Shown here piece by piece: positions 56,451-64,000 of a stretch of DNA of 64,000 bases (position 1 is the first letter of the stretch; every line of letters begins with the position of its first letter). The notes below the pieces were generated by a model. It saw only the letters and a list, made by a program, of their open reading frames with translations. It did no database searches and was not told the DNA's origin. Made by a program: the position numbers and the translations under genes. The stretch is taken from positions 62,001 through 126,000 of the forward strand of contig NZ_CAWLFA010000007.1 in assembly GCF_963860125.1 (NCBI RefSeq), read 5' to 3'. The stretch is from Picosynechococcus sp. PCC 7002. Its GTDB lineage: Bacteria > Cyanobacteriota > Cyanobacteriia > Cyanobacteriales > MRBY01.

Positions 56451-57404
56451 CTATAGTTTTCTTTGGCGGGCATAAAGACTCGGATTTATGCCAAATTTAC
56501 GCCGAAAAGCAGCGGCAAAATGACCCCGATTTGCAAACCCGACCGCCGATGCTGCTCCCGTCACCGTCATCTCACCAGATTCTAAAAGTTGTCGCGATCG
56601 CTCAATTCGTTGATCATGGAGATAGCCAAATACCGTCGTTTTAAAAACCTGCCGAAAACCCACCTTTAATTTGTGATCATTAATCCCAATTTCCCGCGCC
56701 AACTCCATCAGGGAAGGGGGATTTACCAACCGTTCCTGGAGAATTTTTCCGGCGTAGTGAATCCGCTCTAGATCATCTGCCTTTAACGAGTAGTCGGCAA
56801 AAGGAATCGCCGTTGCGGCCTGGGTGAGATCTTCCAAAATAAGGGCAGTCAACTCCCAAATCTTACTTTCTAAATACAATCGCTGGGTTAGACCTTCAAA
56901 TGGACATTGGGTAATTTGTTGGATGACCATTTGCATCGCTGCGGTTTGTTTACGGGAAACTTCATAATATTTTTCTTCCGGCGATCGCAGTATTTTTTTT
57001 AGACAAGGACAATCCCCTTCTACATCCCCTGACCAAGCACGAAGTAACGGTGCTTCCATATGAATATTAATACTCGAAATAGTTGTATCCCGATGATGGG
57101 TATAGGTTTCTACGGGTGCTAAACCAGTGCCATATAAAGCATAGCGATGTTCAGTTTTACCAGAATGGTGAATTGTTTCAAAATTATATTCAATGGGATG
57201 GAATCGTTCGTTATGTTTTAAGGCAATTGTTTCGGTTAAAGCAACATTTTCAACTGCCAAATCTAATTCTTCTCGCAAATGATATTCTCGCAATAATCCT
57301 TGACCCCATAGGCTGGGAAATGCATAACTAGCTGTAGCTCCCTGGGAGTTTGGTATGCGCTGAAACAAATCCCAATATTCTGCTTGAGAAAGGGTAATGG
57401 TCAT
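56451..57404 (-). CDS. AraC-family regulator, cassette 3
   Basis: A 317-residue regulator with the same layout as the one of cassette 1: QAEYWDLFQRIP at the start, the sensing part, then the C-terminal pair PPSLMELAREIGINDHK and VTGAASAVGFANRGHF. A CPC-type pair of Cys (GDCPCLKK, about residue 130) occurs in the sensing part. It probably activates the receptor gene 231 bases downstream through the direct repeat there, in answer to an iron-siderophore. Confidence 0.9.
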   Translation of the reverse strand: MTITLSQAEYWDLFQRIPNSQGATASYAFPSLWGQGLLREYHLREELDLAVENVALTETIALKHNERFHPIEYNFETIHHSGKTEHRYALYGTGLAPVETYTHHRDTTISSINIHMEAPLLRAWSGDVEGDCPCLKKILRSPEEKYYEVSRKQTAAMQMVIQQITQCPFEGLTQRLYLESKIWELTALILEDLTQAATAIPFADYSLKADDLERIHYAGKILQERLVNPPSLMELAREIGINDHKLKVGFRQVFKTTVFGYLHDQRIERSRQLLESGEMTVTGAASAVGFANRGHFAAAFRRKFGINPSLYARQRKL

Positions 57405-57455
57405 TAGGATGAAGAATAAACAAGTTAAACCGAGGCAGAATCAGTCTACCTCAAT

Positions 57456-57470
57456 TACTAATTATTCTCA
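57456..57470 (-). promoter_or_regulatory. Fur-box-like site upstream of AraC gene, cassette 3
   Basis: On the minus strand the sequence TGAGAAT-A-ATTAGTA matches the 7-1-7 Fur box (TGATAAT-N-ATTATCA) at most positions, 52 bases before the AraC start. TTGAGAATA also occurs upstream of the receptor of cassette 2 (near 49110). Regulation by iron is likely but unproven. Confidence 0.45.
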
Positions 57471-57480
57471 ATTGTTTGTT

Positions 57481-57569
57481 TTTTTAGGGCTGCTCTAGGG
57501 TCTGGTTCAAGCTCAATAAACGAGCATAGTAGAAATCGGGATTGACGATGAGATCTTGGCGATCGCCCT
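57481..57569 (-). pseudogene. relic 3' end of an ABC half-transporter gene
   Basis: This stretch matches 61179-61267, the end of the intact half-transporter gene, with about 77 of the first 90 bases the same and no gap. The relic still reads VNPDFYYARLLSLNQT, against ANPDSHYARLLGLNQT in the intact gene. Its frame runs on past the intact stop (CTAGAG where the intact has CTATAG) to the same TAA. It shows a paralogous exporter gene once stood next to the AraC gene. Confidence 0.75.
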
Positions 57570-57571
57570 AG

Positions 57572-57788
57572 TCAGATCTTGCAAAAGTAGCTCCGTACCA
57601 CAATTGTCATCGTTCTTTGTTCCCGGTCAGCAGCAGGGCTAAGACAAGCAAGAATATTTTGTTCTGTTAGGTGGGGGAAATCGTGAAGGATTTCTTGTTG
57701 AGTCACGCCAGATGCCAAAGACAGTAATACCCATGCTCCGGACACGGGCTTTACCACTGTGTTTACCTAGCTCTAGGGGATGATGTCT
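57572..57788 (-). pseudogene. DUF433-type antitoxin, frameshifted relic
   Basis: The end is well kept: LASGVTQQEILHDFPHL, then TEQNILACLSPAADRE. The start lies in another frame (ELGKHSGKARVRSM, then GITVF, where the family has GKPCxRGxRITV). A shift near 57720 parts the two, and the Pro-Cys and Arg of the motif are changed. Antitoxins of this kind pair with PIN toxins. No toxin gene remains next to it. Confidence 0.65.
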
Positions 57789-57816
57789 TGGTCGTTCATT
57801 TCGATTGAGAATGGCA

Positions 57817-59169
57817 CTATGCCGTTGTTGATGAAGATTCTTGCCGTCGATAAAAGCGTATCTGTAAACCATCTTTCGGCAATGGCGTCGGAATCACTTG
57901 CATCGATAGGTCTTGGTCAGGTAATAACTCCCAGTCATAATCACGGGCAAGCATAGATGCCAAAATTTTTGCTTCTAGACGGGCAAACTCTTTGCCAATA
58001 CATTCCCGCATACCGCCGCCGAAGGGAATAAAGCCAAACTTTTTCTGTTTATCTGCCAGACGTTCCGGTGAAAAACGCTCCGGGTCAAATTTTTCGTGGT
58101 CAGGATATAAGGCTTCGTCCTTATGGGTTTGGGCAATTTGATACTGAACCGCCCAACCTTGAGGAATTTGGAAATTTTTGTACTCGAAGGTGTTGATTAC
58201 TTCCCGGAAACCACCGCCCACTGGGGGGACAAGACGTAAAACCTCTTTGAAAACTTGATCCAGATACGTCATCTGTTGAAGCACTGCCATATCTAACCCA
58301 TTGCCAATGTCCAAGGCGTCTTGTTCTGCACGGATTTTTTCAAAAACGTCGCGATGCTGTCCGACCAATAATCCAAAAGACACCAGAGACGAAGTAAGGG
58401 TTTCGTGACCAGCAAACAATAGCAGCAGAATTTGATCCTTCAGTTCATCGATGGAAAGGGAATTACCGTCTTCATCCTTCGCCCGAATCAGTAGGTCAAG
58501 GGCATCGGTGGGTTCTGCATTGGCATCGTAGGTTTTCAGGCGATCGCCAATGATCATTTCTAACTCACGCAGCAGTTTTCGCCGACACTTCATCGCCTTA
58601 CCGAAGGCCGTCCAGGGAAGATTAATCGGTAGGGAAAATAATCCTTTAACCCATTCCTCAAATAGATTCGCTAAAGGCGTTTCCGCACCGCCATCTTTGC
58701 CAATAAATAAGGTGCTAGCGACATCAAACGTATACTTGCGGAGTTCGTCGTACCAAGCAAATTCCTGTTTTTGCTCCCATTGAGTGAGATAACGCTGGGT
58801 AATTTTTTCGATGGTGGGAATATAACTTTCTAGGGCGCGGGGCTGAAATGCTTGAAAGATAATGCGCCGCCGGGAACTATGAATACCGCCTTCCTGGGTA
58901 GCGAGGGAATCCGCACCGAGGAGAATCCGGGTACTTTTTGGCCAGGTTGCCTTGACGTATTTATTTTCGTTGCGGAATAAGACCTCATTGGCCTCTGCCC
59001 CAACCATTACTACCGTAGGCTTTGTGAAAATACTGGTTTTGAAAACATCGCCATACTTCTCCAATCGCTTTTTTTGAAAATTACGGTCTGTAAAAAATTC
59101 AATGGTTTCGCCAATGACAGGCAAACCGAATTTTCCGGGAGGTAAGGGCAGTTCACTGGGGGAAGTCAT
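57817..59169 (-). CDS. cytochrome P450, CYP120-like
   Basis: A 450-residue soluble P450. Marks in order: LPLPPGKFGLPVIGETIEF at the start, I-helix LLFAGHETLTSSL, ExxR in EVLRLVPPVGGGF, and the heme loop PFGGGMRECIGKEFA with the Cys ligand near residue 390. It is close to Synechocystis CYP120A1, which hydroxylates retinoic acid (PKDGLQ end and TWPLSTRILLG-like segment, here TWPKSTRILLGADSL). It needs electron partners from elsewhere. It stands between siderophore genes, yet nothing shows a role in siderophores; it may be a passenger of a rearrangement. Confidence 0.92.
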   Translation of the reverse strand: MTSPSELPLPPGKFGLPVIGETIEFFTDRNFQKKRLEKYGDVFKTSIFTKPTVVMVGAEANEVLFRNENKYVKATWPKSTRILLGADSLATQEGGIHSSRRRIIFQAFQPRALESYIPTIEKITQRYLTQWEQKQEFAWYDELRKYTFDVASTLFIGKDGGAETPLANLFEEWVKGLFSLPINLPWTAFGKAMKCRRKLLRELEMIIGDRLKTYDANAEPTDALDLLIRAKDEDGNSLSIDELKDQILLLLFAGHETLTSSLVSFGLLVGQHRDVFEKIRAEQDALDIGNGLDMAVLQQMTYLDQVFKEVLRLVPPVGGGFREVINTFEYKNFQIPQGWAVQYQIAQTHKDEALYPDHEKFDPERFSPERLADKQKKFGFIPFGGGMRECIGKEFARLEAKILASMLARDYDWELLPDQDLSMQVIPTPLPKDGLQIRFYRRQESSSTTA

Positions 59170-59453
59170 GGGCGATCGCCGAAGAGTCGTATATTTATCA
59201 AGCCACTAGGTAAGGTAACAAATTGCCCTGTAGTTGTAAATTTTCAGATCAAACAGCAGATCTTCCGTCTTCATCGGCCTTATTTGTTCTACGGGCCGCA
59301 CCTACCAACACCTTCAAATCAGTTCATTGCCGTCTCCGAGATTTCCCCATGGGAGCACGCCTGAAAATTTGTTGCCATCAGCAATTTAACGCTGGAACTC
59401 ACGATAGCCTATAACTAAGCATAACTGTCTAACTGTAATACAAGGTATTTGCC

Positions 59454-61052
59454 ATGACGTTTCTGATTGGTCAACTAGATAATCTGGACTATGATGCAGC
59501 CGAATCTATCCTGGAAGACTACATCATTGAAGCAATTCAGAATTTTGTTAACTCTGAAACTGGGCAAGAGTACCTCGACAACCATCCCATAGGAGGCTTC
59601 TGGACGGGCACATTTATCGAGATGGCTTACATTTATGGCGGCTATACCCTCTCGAAAATGACCAAGGGTAACGCTCAGGAAGTAATGGAGTATATCTTGC
59701 CCCGTAAACTCACCCTGCTCGATCCTGGGGATACGGATGATGCCATTGACGAACTAATAGCATTTTGGACTTATCTCCACAAAGCATATAAGTTGCGCAG
59801 CGCTAATGCCATTATCAAATACCTGCACTCTATCAAAGACCAATTTCCCCGATGGATGTTTGATCCGGAGCGGGGCGGCATGGCCAAAAACTTCACGATA
59901 CAGGGTATGGAAGCTGGCTATGACATGACTACCCAACAAGGTTTACAGGCATTTCAAGCAGAATACAACCAGAACCTGTCAAAACGACCTCCATCTACCC
60001 CAGCAGATATAAAGGCTGTCCTTGAGGAACTGGATCAGGCAATGTTGCTAGAGGGAGAACAGATCGATATGGAAGAACTGGTCACCCGGTTTTTGGGAGC
60101 CTTGACAGAATTAGAACCCGAGGCGATTGAGGACATAATATCCATGCTAGAAGCGGAAATTGGAGTAGAACCAATGTCCTCAGCATCCCCAAGTGAAGCC
60201 CTGGGTAATATGCGGCGCAGCTTGATACGAGAAAGCTTAGAAACTGAGTTTTCTCCCCTTTCGGCAGAAGAAAAGAATATTCTCCAGAACCAAGCCATTA
60301 GCGCAACGGAACCCGGCACGATTCTGAAGGACTTTCAGACCACACTAGATTTTATTAGCGAGGGAGTTCCTGTCAGCAGCAAACTCAAACAGCTATCGGC
60401 AAAATTTGTGATCGACTTGAATAGCCGTTTGAGCCATCCTATTGATTCGGATCTGAAGCGCCCCGTGCAGAAGTCTTATCCCAATATTCACGGGCTTTAT
60501 CTGTTGCTGCGGGCTACCGGCATTGCCAAGATCGATGCTAGGGGCAAGAAGCTACAGACGGTTTTAAATCCTGATGTGTATGCTTCATGGCAAAAACTCA
60601 ACGCCACAGAAAAATATTTCACCTTACTGGAAGCTTGGCTCGTCCGAAGTCATCCCAAAATGCTGGGAAATGAACGTTCAGGCCCCTTGACCATGGGCGA
60701 TCGCCTGATCAGTAGCTGGTCAAAATTAGCTCAACAAGAATCGGTTACGTTTAAAGAGGCAAAAGACTATGACTTTCTCAGTTACTACTCAGGCTTCGAG
60801 AATATATTTCTGATGGAAATGTTTGGTCTGCTTAACCTCACCCTTAGCAAGCCAGCAAAAGGTCAAGGCTGGCAGATGAAAAAGTTGCAGCCCGACCCCT
60901 TAGGTTATGCCCTGGTGAAAGTGTTCTGTAGTGCTTGCATAAACGCGGATTTGCAATGGGACTCCCAGAATGACGCAACTCTGCCTTTTGGAGAACTACA
61001 ACCCGCACTGCAGAGCTATTTCCCGGAATGGCAGCAAACTTTATCCTGGTAG
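59454..61052 (+). CDS. uncharacterised 532-residue protein
   Basis: I do not recognise this protein. It is acidic, soluble and largely helical, without signal peptide or membrane segments. Visible stretches are NHPIGGFWTGTFIEMAYIYGG, an EELDQAMLLEGEQIDMEEL helix, and a C-terminal half with a WLVRSHPKMLGNERSG element. It is the only plus-strand gene in this part of the island. HIP1 sites are rare inside it (one near 60699), which differs from its neighbours and may point to transfer. No RBS is strong before the ATG at 59454. Confidence 0.75.
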   Translation: MTFLIGQLDNLDYDAAESILEDYIIEAIQNFVNSETGQEYLDNHPIGGFWTGTFIEMAYIYGGYTLSKMTKGNAQEVMEYILPRKLTLLDPGDTDDAIDELIAFWTYLHKAYKLRSANAIIKYLHSIKDQFPRWMFDPERGGMAKNFTIQGMEAGYDMTTQQGLQAFQAEYNQNLSKRPPSTPADIKAVLEELDQAMLLEGEQIDMEELVTRFLGALTELEPEAIEDIISMLEAEIGVEPMSSASPSEALGNMRRSLIRESLETEFSPLSAEEKNILQNQAISATEPGTILKDFQTTLDFISEGVPVSSKLKQLSAKFVIDLNSRLSHPIDSDLKRPVQKSYPNIHGLYLLLRATGIAKIDARGKKLQTVLNPDVYASWQKLNATEKYFTLLEAWLVRSHPKMLGNERSGPLTMGDRLISSWSKLAQQESVTFKEAKDYDFLSYYSGFENIFLMEMFGLLNLTLSKPAKGQGWQMKKLQPDPLGYALVKVFCSACINADLQWDSQNDATLPFGELQPALQSYFPEWQQTLSW

Positions 61053-61088
61053 CGATCGCCAAAATTCCCTAACAAAGCATCTTTCCTT

Positions 61089-61121
61089 AAGCAGAAATAT
61101 CTGAGACCAGCATTTCTGCTT
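61089..61121. terminator. hairpin between convergent genes
   Basis: Perfect ten-base arms AAGCAGAAAT and ATTTCTGCTT (61089-61098 and 61112-61121). No T run follows on either strand, so it is a weak two-way terminator at best. Confidence 0.4.
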
Positions 61122-61190
61122 ACATGACCCGTTTAATGCTGAGGCGTTTGACCACCTAAGTATTTAAAGCTCTGATGCTTTTTAGGGCCG

Positions 61191-62921
61191 CTATAGAGTC
61201 TGGTTCAAGCCCAATAGACGGGCATAGTGGGAATCGGGATTGGCGGCGAGATTTTGGCGATCGCCATATTCGAGACATTGACCCTGGTTCAGGATCAAAA
61301 TTTTGTCCACTTGGGCCACGGTTTCGAGACGATGGGCAATGATAATGCCGGTACGACCTTTTAACAAACGTCGAATTGCCCGTTCCAAGAGCTTCTCCGT
61401 CATCGGATCAAGACGGGAGGAGACTTCATCTAAAATGACCAAGCGCGGATCCCGCAGAAATACCCTTGCCAAGGCCAAGAGTTGTGCCTCACCAGCAGAA
61501 AGGGTGCTGCTATCGGCCCCAAGTTCTGTGTCTAGACCCTGGGGTAACTTCGCGAACCAAGGGCCGAGGCCCAACTCCTCAAGGGTAGTAAAAATGTCTT
61601 GATCGTCGATGTGGGGATTAAAGAAGGTTAAATTTTGACGCACTGTTGCCTGAAAAAGCTGGACATCCTGGGTGACAAAACCGATCTGTTGGGTGAGCTG
61701 TTGGGCACAGAGGTGGTTAAGATCAACCCCACCGAGACAAATTTGGCCCCGTTCGATGGTGTGAAGCCGCAACAGCAGGCGCATTAGGGTACTTTTACCG
61801 CTCCCGGTGTGGCCCAAAAGACCGAGCACCTGGCCTGGGGGTAACTGAAACGATAAATCTCGCAGGGCATAATCCCCCGTGGAATAACGGAACCAAACCC
61901 CCTGGAATTCGACGCTAGGGGCCGCATTGGATAGGGCAATGATGGTGCTGGGTGGCTTGGGTTGGGGCTGTTGCAGTAGAGTTTGGATGCGCTGGAGACT
62001 GGCGATCGCCTGTTGAAATTGTTCTAATTCTTCCCGAATCCGCTCAATGGGTTCCTGGAGGAGCGACGCATAGTAATAAAGGAGATAAATGGTACCGATG
62101 GTGATCGCCTGCTGTGACCAAAGGTAAGTACCGATACCCAAAGCGAGAACATTGCCCCCCGTAAACAAACCCACTGTACCGCCCCAAAGGAGGGTACTTG
62201 TCCAGCGGGCGCGGTGATAGGTACGTCGCCACCGACGAATGAAACGATAAAAACGTTGGCGCACATAGTCCGTCGCCCCATTTGCTTGGAGGTCGGCTAA
62301 TCCCCCTAAGTATTCTGCGACCATGCCATAAAATTCGGCGCTGGCTTGGCGATATTGACCCCAGGGGCCAATGGCCACCCGTTGCAGAAGACCTAAAATT
62401 CCTAATACCCCCAGGGAAAACAAACTCAGACTTATCCCAGCTAAAGCGTTTTCCCACCACACAACACTGAGAATTCCAACCACCAACAGACCATTGCCCA
62501 GCACTTGCAACACAAATTGCGAGAAAAAATGGGAGAGTTGTTCGACATCACCATCGACTTGTTCGACGAGGCTACCGGGGGAATAGCGACGGTGGAAATC
62601 AAGATCGAGCTTGAGGCAATGTTCCACCAAGTTCAGACGCAGACGATTTGTCACCTTCCAGGCAATGGTTTCACTGTAATAGGTAGAGGCGATCGCCAAA
62701 AGTTGTTGCACCACCGTAAAACCAATAAAAGTCAGGGCGGCCCCCAAAAGAAGTCGTTGGGAACCCCCATCCACTGCCGTATCAATGAAAAAGCGAATAA
62801 TTTGTGGGTTCACAACCTGTAAACCAATGCTCCCCAATAGGGCGATCGCCAAGACGAACAGGGGCGTTTGCTGGGATTTGAGATAGGTTCTGAGAAATTG
62901 GTAACTGGTGGCGGTGTTCAT
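61191..62921 (-). CDS. ABC half-transporter of exporter fold
   Basis: A 576-residue protein with six membrane segments (about 15-300) and an ATPase (about 335-570). Walker A GHTGSGKST, signature LSAGEAQLLALARVFL (LSAGE in place of LSGGQ), Walker B LVILDEVSSRLDP with the catalytic Glu, H-loop IIAHRLETV. The fellow half-transporter at 50494-52269 has the opposite pattern (normal signature, Asp for Glu). That fits an asymmetric heterodimer with one working site. Its old neighbour was probably the AraC gene of cassette 3. Confidence 0.88.
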   Translation of the reverse strand: MNTATSYQFLRTYLKSQQTPLFVLAIALLGSIGLQVVNPQIIRFFIDTAVDGGSQRLLLGAALTFIGFTVVQQLLAIASTYYSETIAWKVTNRLRLNLVEHCLKLDLDFHRRYSPGSLVEQVDGDVEQLSHFFSQFVLQVLGNGLLVVGILSVVWWENALAGISLSLFSLGVLGILGLLQRVAIGPWGQYRQASAEFYGMVAEYLGGLADLQANGATDYVRQRFYRFIRRWRRTYHRARWTSTLLWGGTVGLFTGGNVLALGIGTYLWSQQAITIGTIYLLYYYASLLQEPIERIREELEQFQQAIASLQRIQTLLQQPQPKPPSTIIALSNAAPSVEFQGVWFRYSTGDYALRDLSFQLPPGQVLGLLGHTGSGKSTLMRLLLRLHTIERGQICLGGVDLNHLCAQQLTQQIGFVTQDVQLFQATVRQNLTFFNPHIDDQDIFTTLEELGLGPWFAKLPQGLDTELGADSSTLSAGEAQLLALARVFLRDPRLVILDEVSSRLDPMTEKLLERAIRRLLKGRTGIIIAHRLETVAQVDKILILNQGQCLEYGDRQNLAANPDSHYARLLGLNQTL

Positions 62922-63066
62922 TGTTTAAGTCGATCCAGGCAACGCAAATCGTTTCGAGTTCATCGCAGCATCATTCTGTGGCGATCGCCCCAAAGTGTAA
63001 ATAGTTTCTCCAAAATTGTCCAATGGCAACACCCTCACAAGATACAGTGTTGAGAAAACTGTCCTT

Positions 63067-63997
63067 CTATCGGGTGCAATCAAGCAGTGAAGCATGAATA
63101 TAACCTGCCTGGGGGCCACCGAGGGTAAAGGTAACAAAATACCAATCCGTTAAATTATTGACATTTTCACCCATCACCTTCTCCTCAACCCTTACCTTTG
63201 CATCTCGCGCGAGTTCTTGGACAATCATAGAATCGGTAGACGGTTCTACTCGAACGCGGCCTAGACCTCCATCTGCGGAAACATTAATTGCACACCAGGT
63301 TGGCAGATTAGCGGGTAAGAGAGATTGGATCGTTGACGGTACAACCGCGTCAGTGTCGATAAAGACGGAATAATCGACCAAAATAGGTAGACCCTGGCCA
63401 TAGGCCAAATAGCCCTCTAGGCTTTTCGCTAAATCATAGAGACGTTGGTGTTCTGTCACGCGAACACAGCCATGGCCATTGGGATCAATGAAGCCGTTAT
63501 GTTGCAGAGGGCCTTCTCCCCAGATAGGGGCATGGAGCGCAAAGCCACGATGGATCTGCATAAAGTTCTGGATTCCCAAGGATGTCCTTTTTTGTAGACC
63601 ATGGATGTTAAAGTGAGCCCCCATCACATTACCAAATTGCTGTTTGGTTTGCCTTGCAAGCTGTACTGTTTCTGGTGCCCAGGAAATGAGTCCCAGTTCA
63701 AAAACCACCTCGCTGCCCCCATAATCTCTGGTCACTTTGCCATGCATTCGACCAGCGGCATCTTTATAAAATTTAATGTAGTAAATATCTTCTGCTTTTG
63801 CACCCATTTTTTGCAGACGGGTTTGCCAATCAGCTTGACCCCCTAATAATTTCCTTAGAAGACGTTTCGGTTGTTTCTGAGAGCTTTAAATTTGGGGACG
63901 CGTTTTCCTGGGGCAATCTATGATGACAACTCGCTAAAACGTATAGACAGCCGCATAGAAAAATCAATCTAGACAACCGATGGTTTGTGGCACTCAT
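63067..63997 (-). pseudogene. L,D-transpeptidase lipoprotein, frameshifted near its start
   Basis: The main frame (63067-63807, 246 residues) has a YkuD-type catalytic end: FALHAPIWGEG with a His, then PNGHGCVRVTE with the Cys. An SH3-like end (about 175-246, VRVEPSTDSMIV ... DWYFVTFT) would bind the cell wall. Upstream, the ATG at 63997 opens a lipoprotein signal (LYVLASC) in another frame. The two frames meet at a run of five C on the plus strand (63839-63843); four would join IIRG to QADWQTRLQKMG. So the gene is complete apart from one base. It would make 3-3 crosslinks in peptidoglycan. Assembly error is possible. Confidence 0.78.
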
Positions 63998-64000
63998 AAC

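Noticed and set aside
1..64000. tRNA, rRNA genes or CRISPR arrays
   Set aside because: None were recognised on either strand by eye; a covariance search could not be run.

Overview
The window looks like chromosome or large plasmid of a unicellular cyanobacterium, most likely of the coastal Synechococcus PCC 7002 (Picosynechococcus) kind. Seen in the sequence: very frequent GCGATCGC octamers (HIP1, a cyanobacterial hallmark), TonB-dependent receptors with an N-terminal AMIN domain, a CYP120-type P450, a DUF1400 alpha/beta hydrolase, and a PPIase/ABC/HlyD type I secretion locus. The genus-level guess is inference.

Layout. 1-3.5 kb: end of a sensor kinase with its NarL-type response regulator, then a DrrAB-like ABC exporter with a MarR repressor. 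3.6-17.7 kb: a nucleobase permease (NCS2) divergent from a 1686-residue secreted protein that joins an extracellular nuclease, a 5'-nucleotidase and a short RTX tail. It is followed by a peptidyl-prolyl isomerase, an ABC transporter with a cNMP-type and a catalytically dead C39-like domain, and an HlyD adaptor. Together these read as a nucleic-acid scavenging and secretion unit. 17.9-19.1 kb: a transposon graveyard (decayed IS4 transposase joined to a resolvase tail). 19.2-24.3 kb: a DUF1400 hydrolase, a CPA-type antiporter with a USP tail, and a sulfide:quinone oxidoreductase. 24.7-26.9 kb: a Rieske gene cut near its 3' end by an IS4-family insertion with a 10-bp target duplication, and a DUF2892 membrane protein.

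27.2-62.9 kb is an iron/metal-chelate uptake island. A first operon (FecCD permease, ATPase, TonB receptor, VOC protein, binding lipoprotein) has a possible attenuator in its leader. After a MazEF module comes a minus-strand block: FepD/G/C-like permeases and ATPase, a MORN-repeat protein and a TonB with an unusual long coiled tail. Upstream of it lie three cassettes of the same design (AraC regulator, TonB receptor, binding lipoprotein). One cassette is decayed by frameshifts. Another carries DUF1636 and an exporter-fold ABC half-transporter. A second half-transporter lies at 61.2-62.9 kb, and a relic of a paralogous copy of its 3' end lies at 57.5 kb. Between the two are a DUF433 relic, a CYP120-like P450 and an unrecognised 532-residue protein. 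The window ends in a frameshifted L,D-transpeptidase lipoprotein gene.

Several frameshifts (24.87, 43.33, 63.84 kb) fall in short G/C runs, so assembly error must be excluded for those. The IS4 relic, the TTAA duplication at 42.58 kb and the IS insertion at 24.7 kb are convincing real damage.
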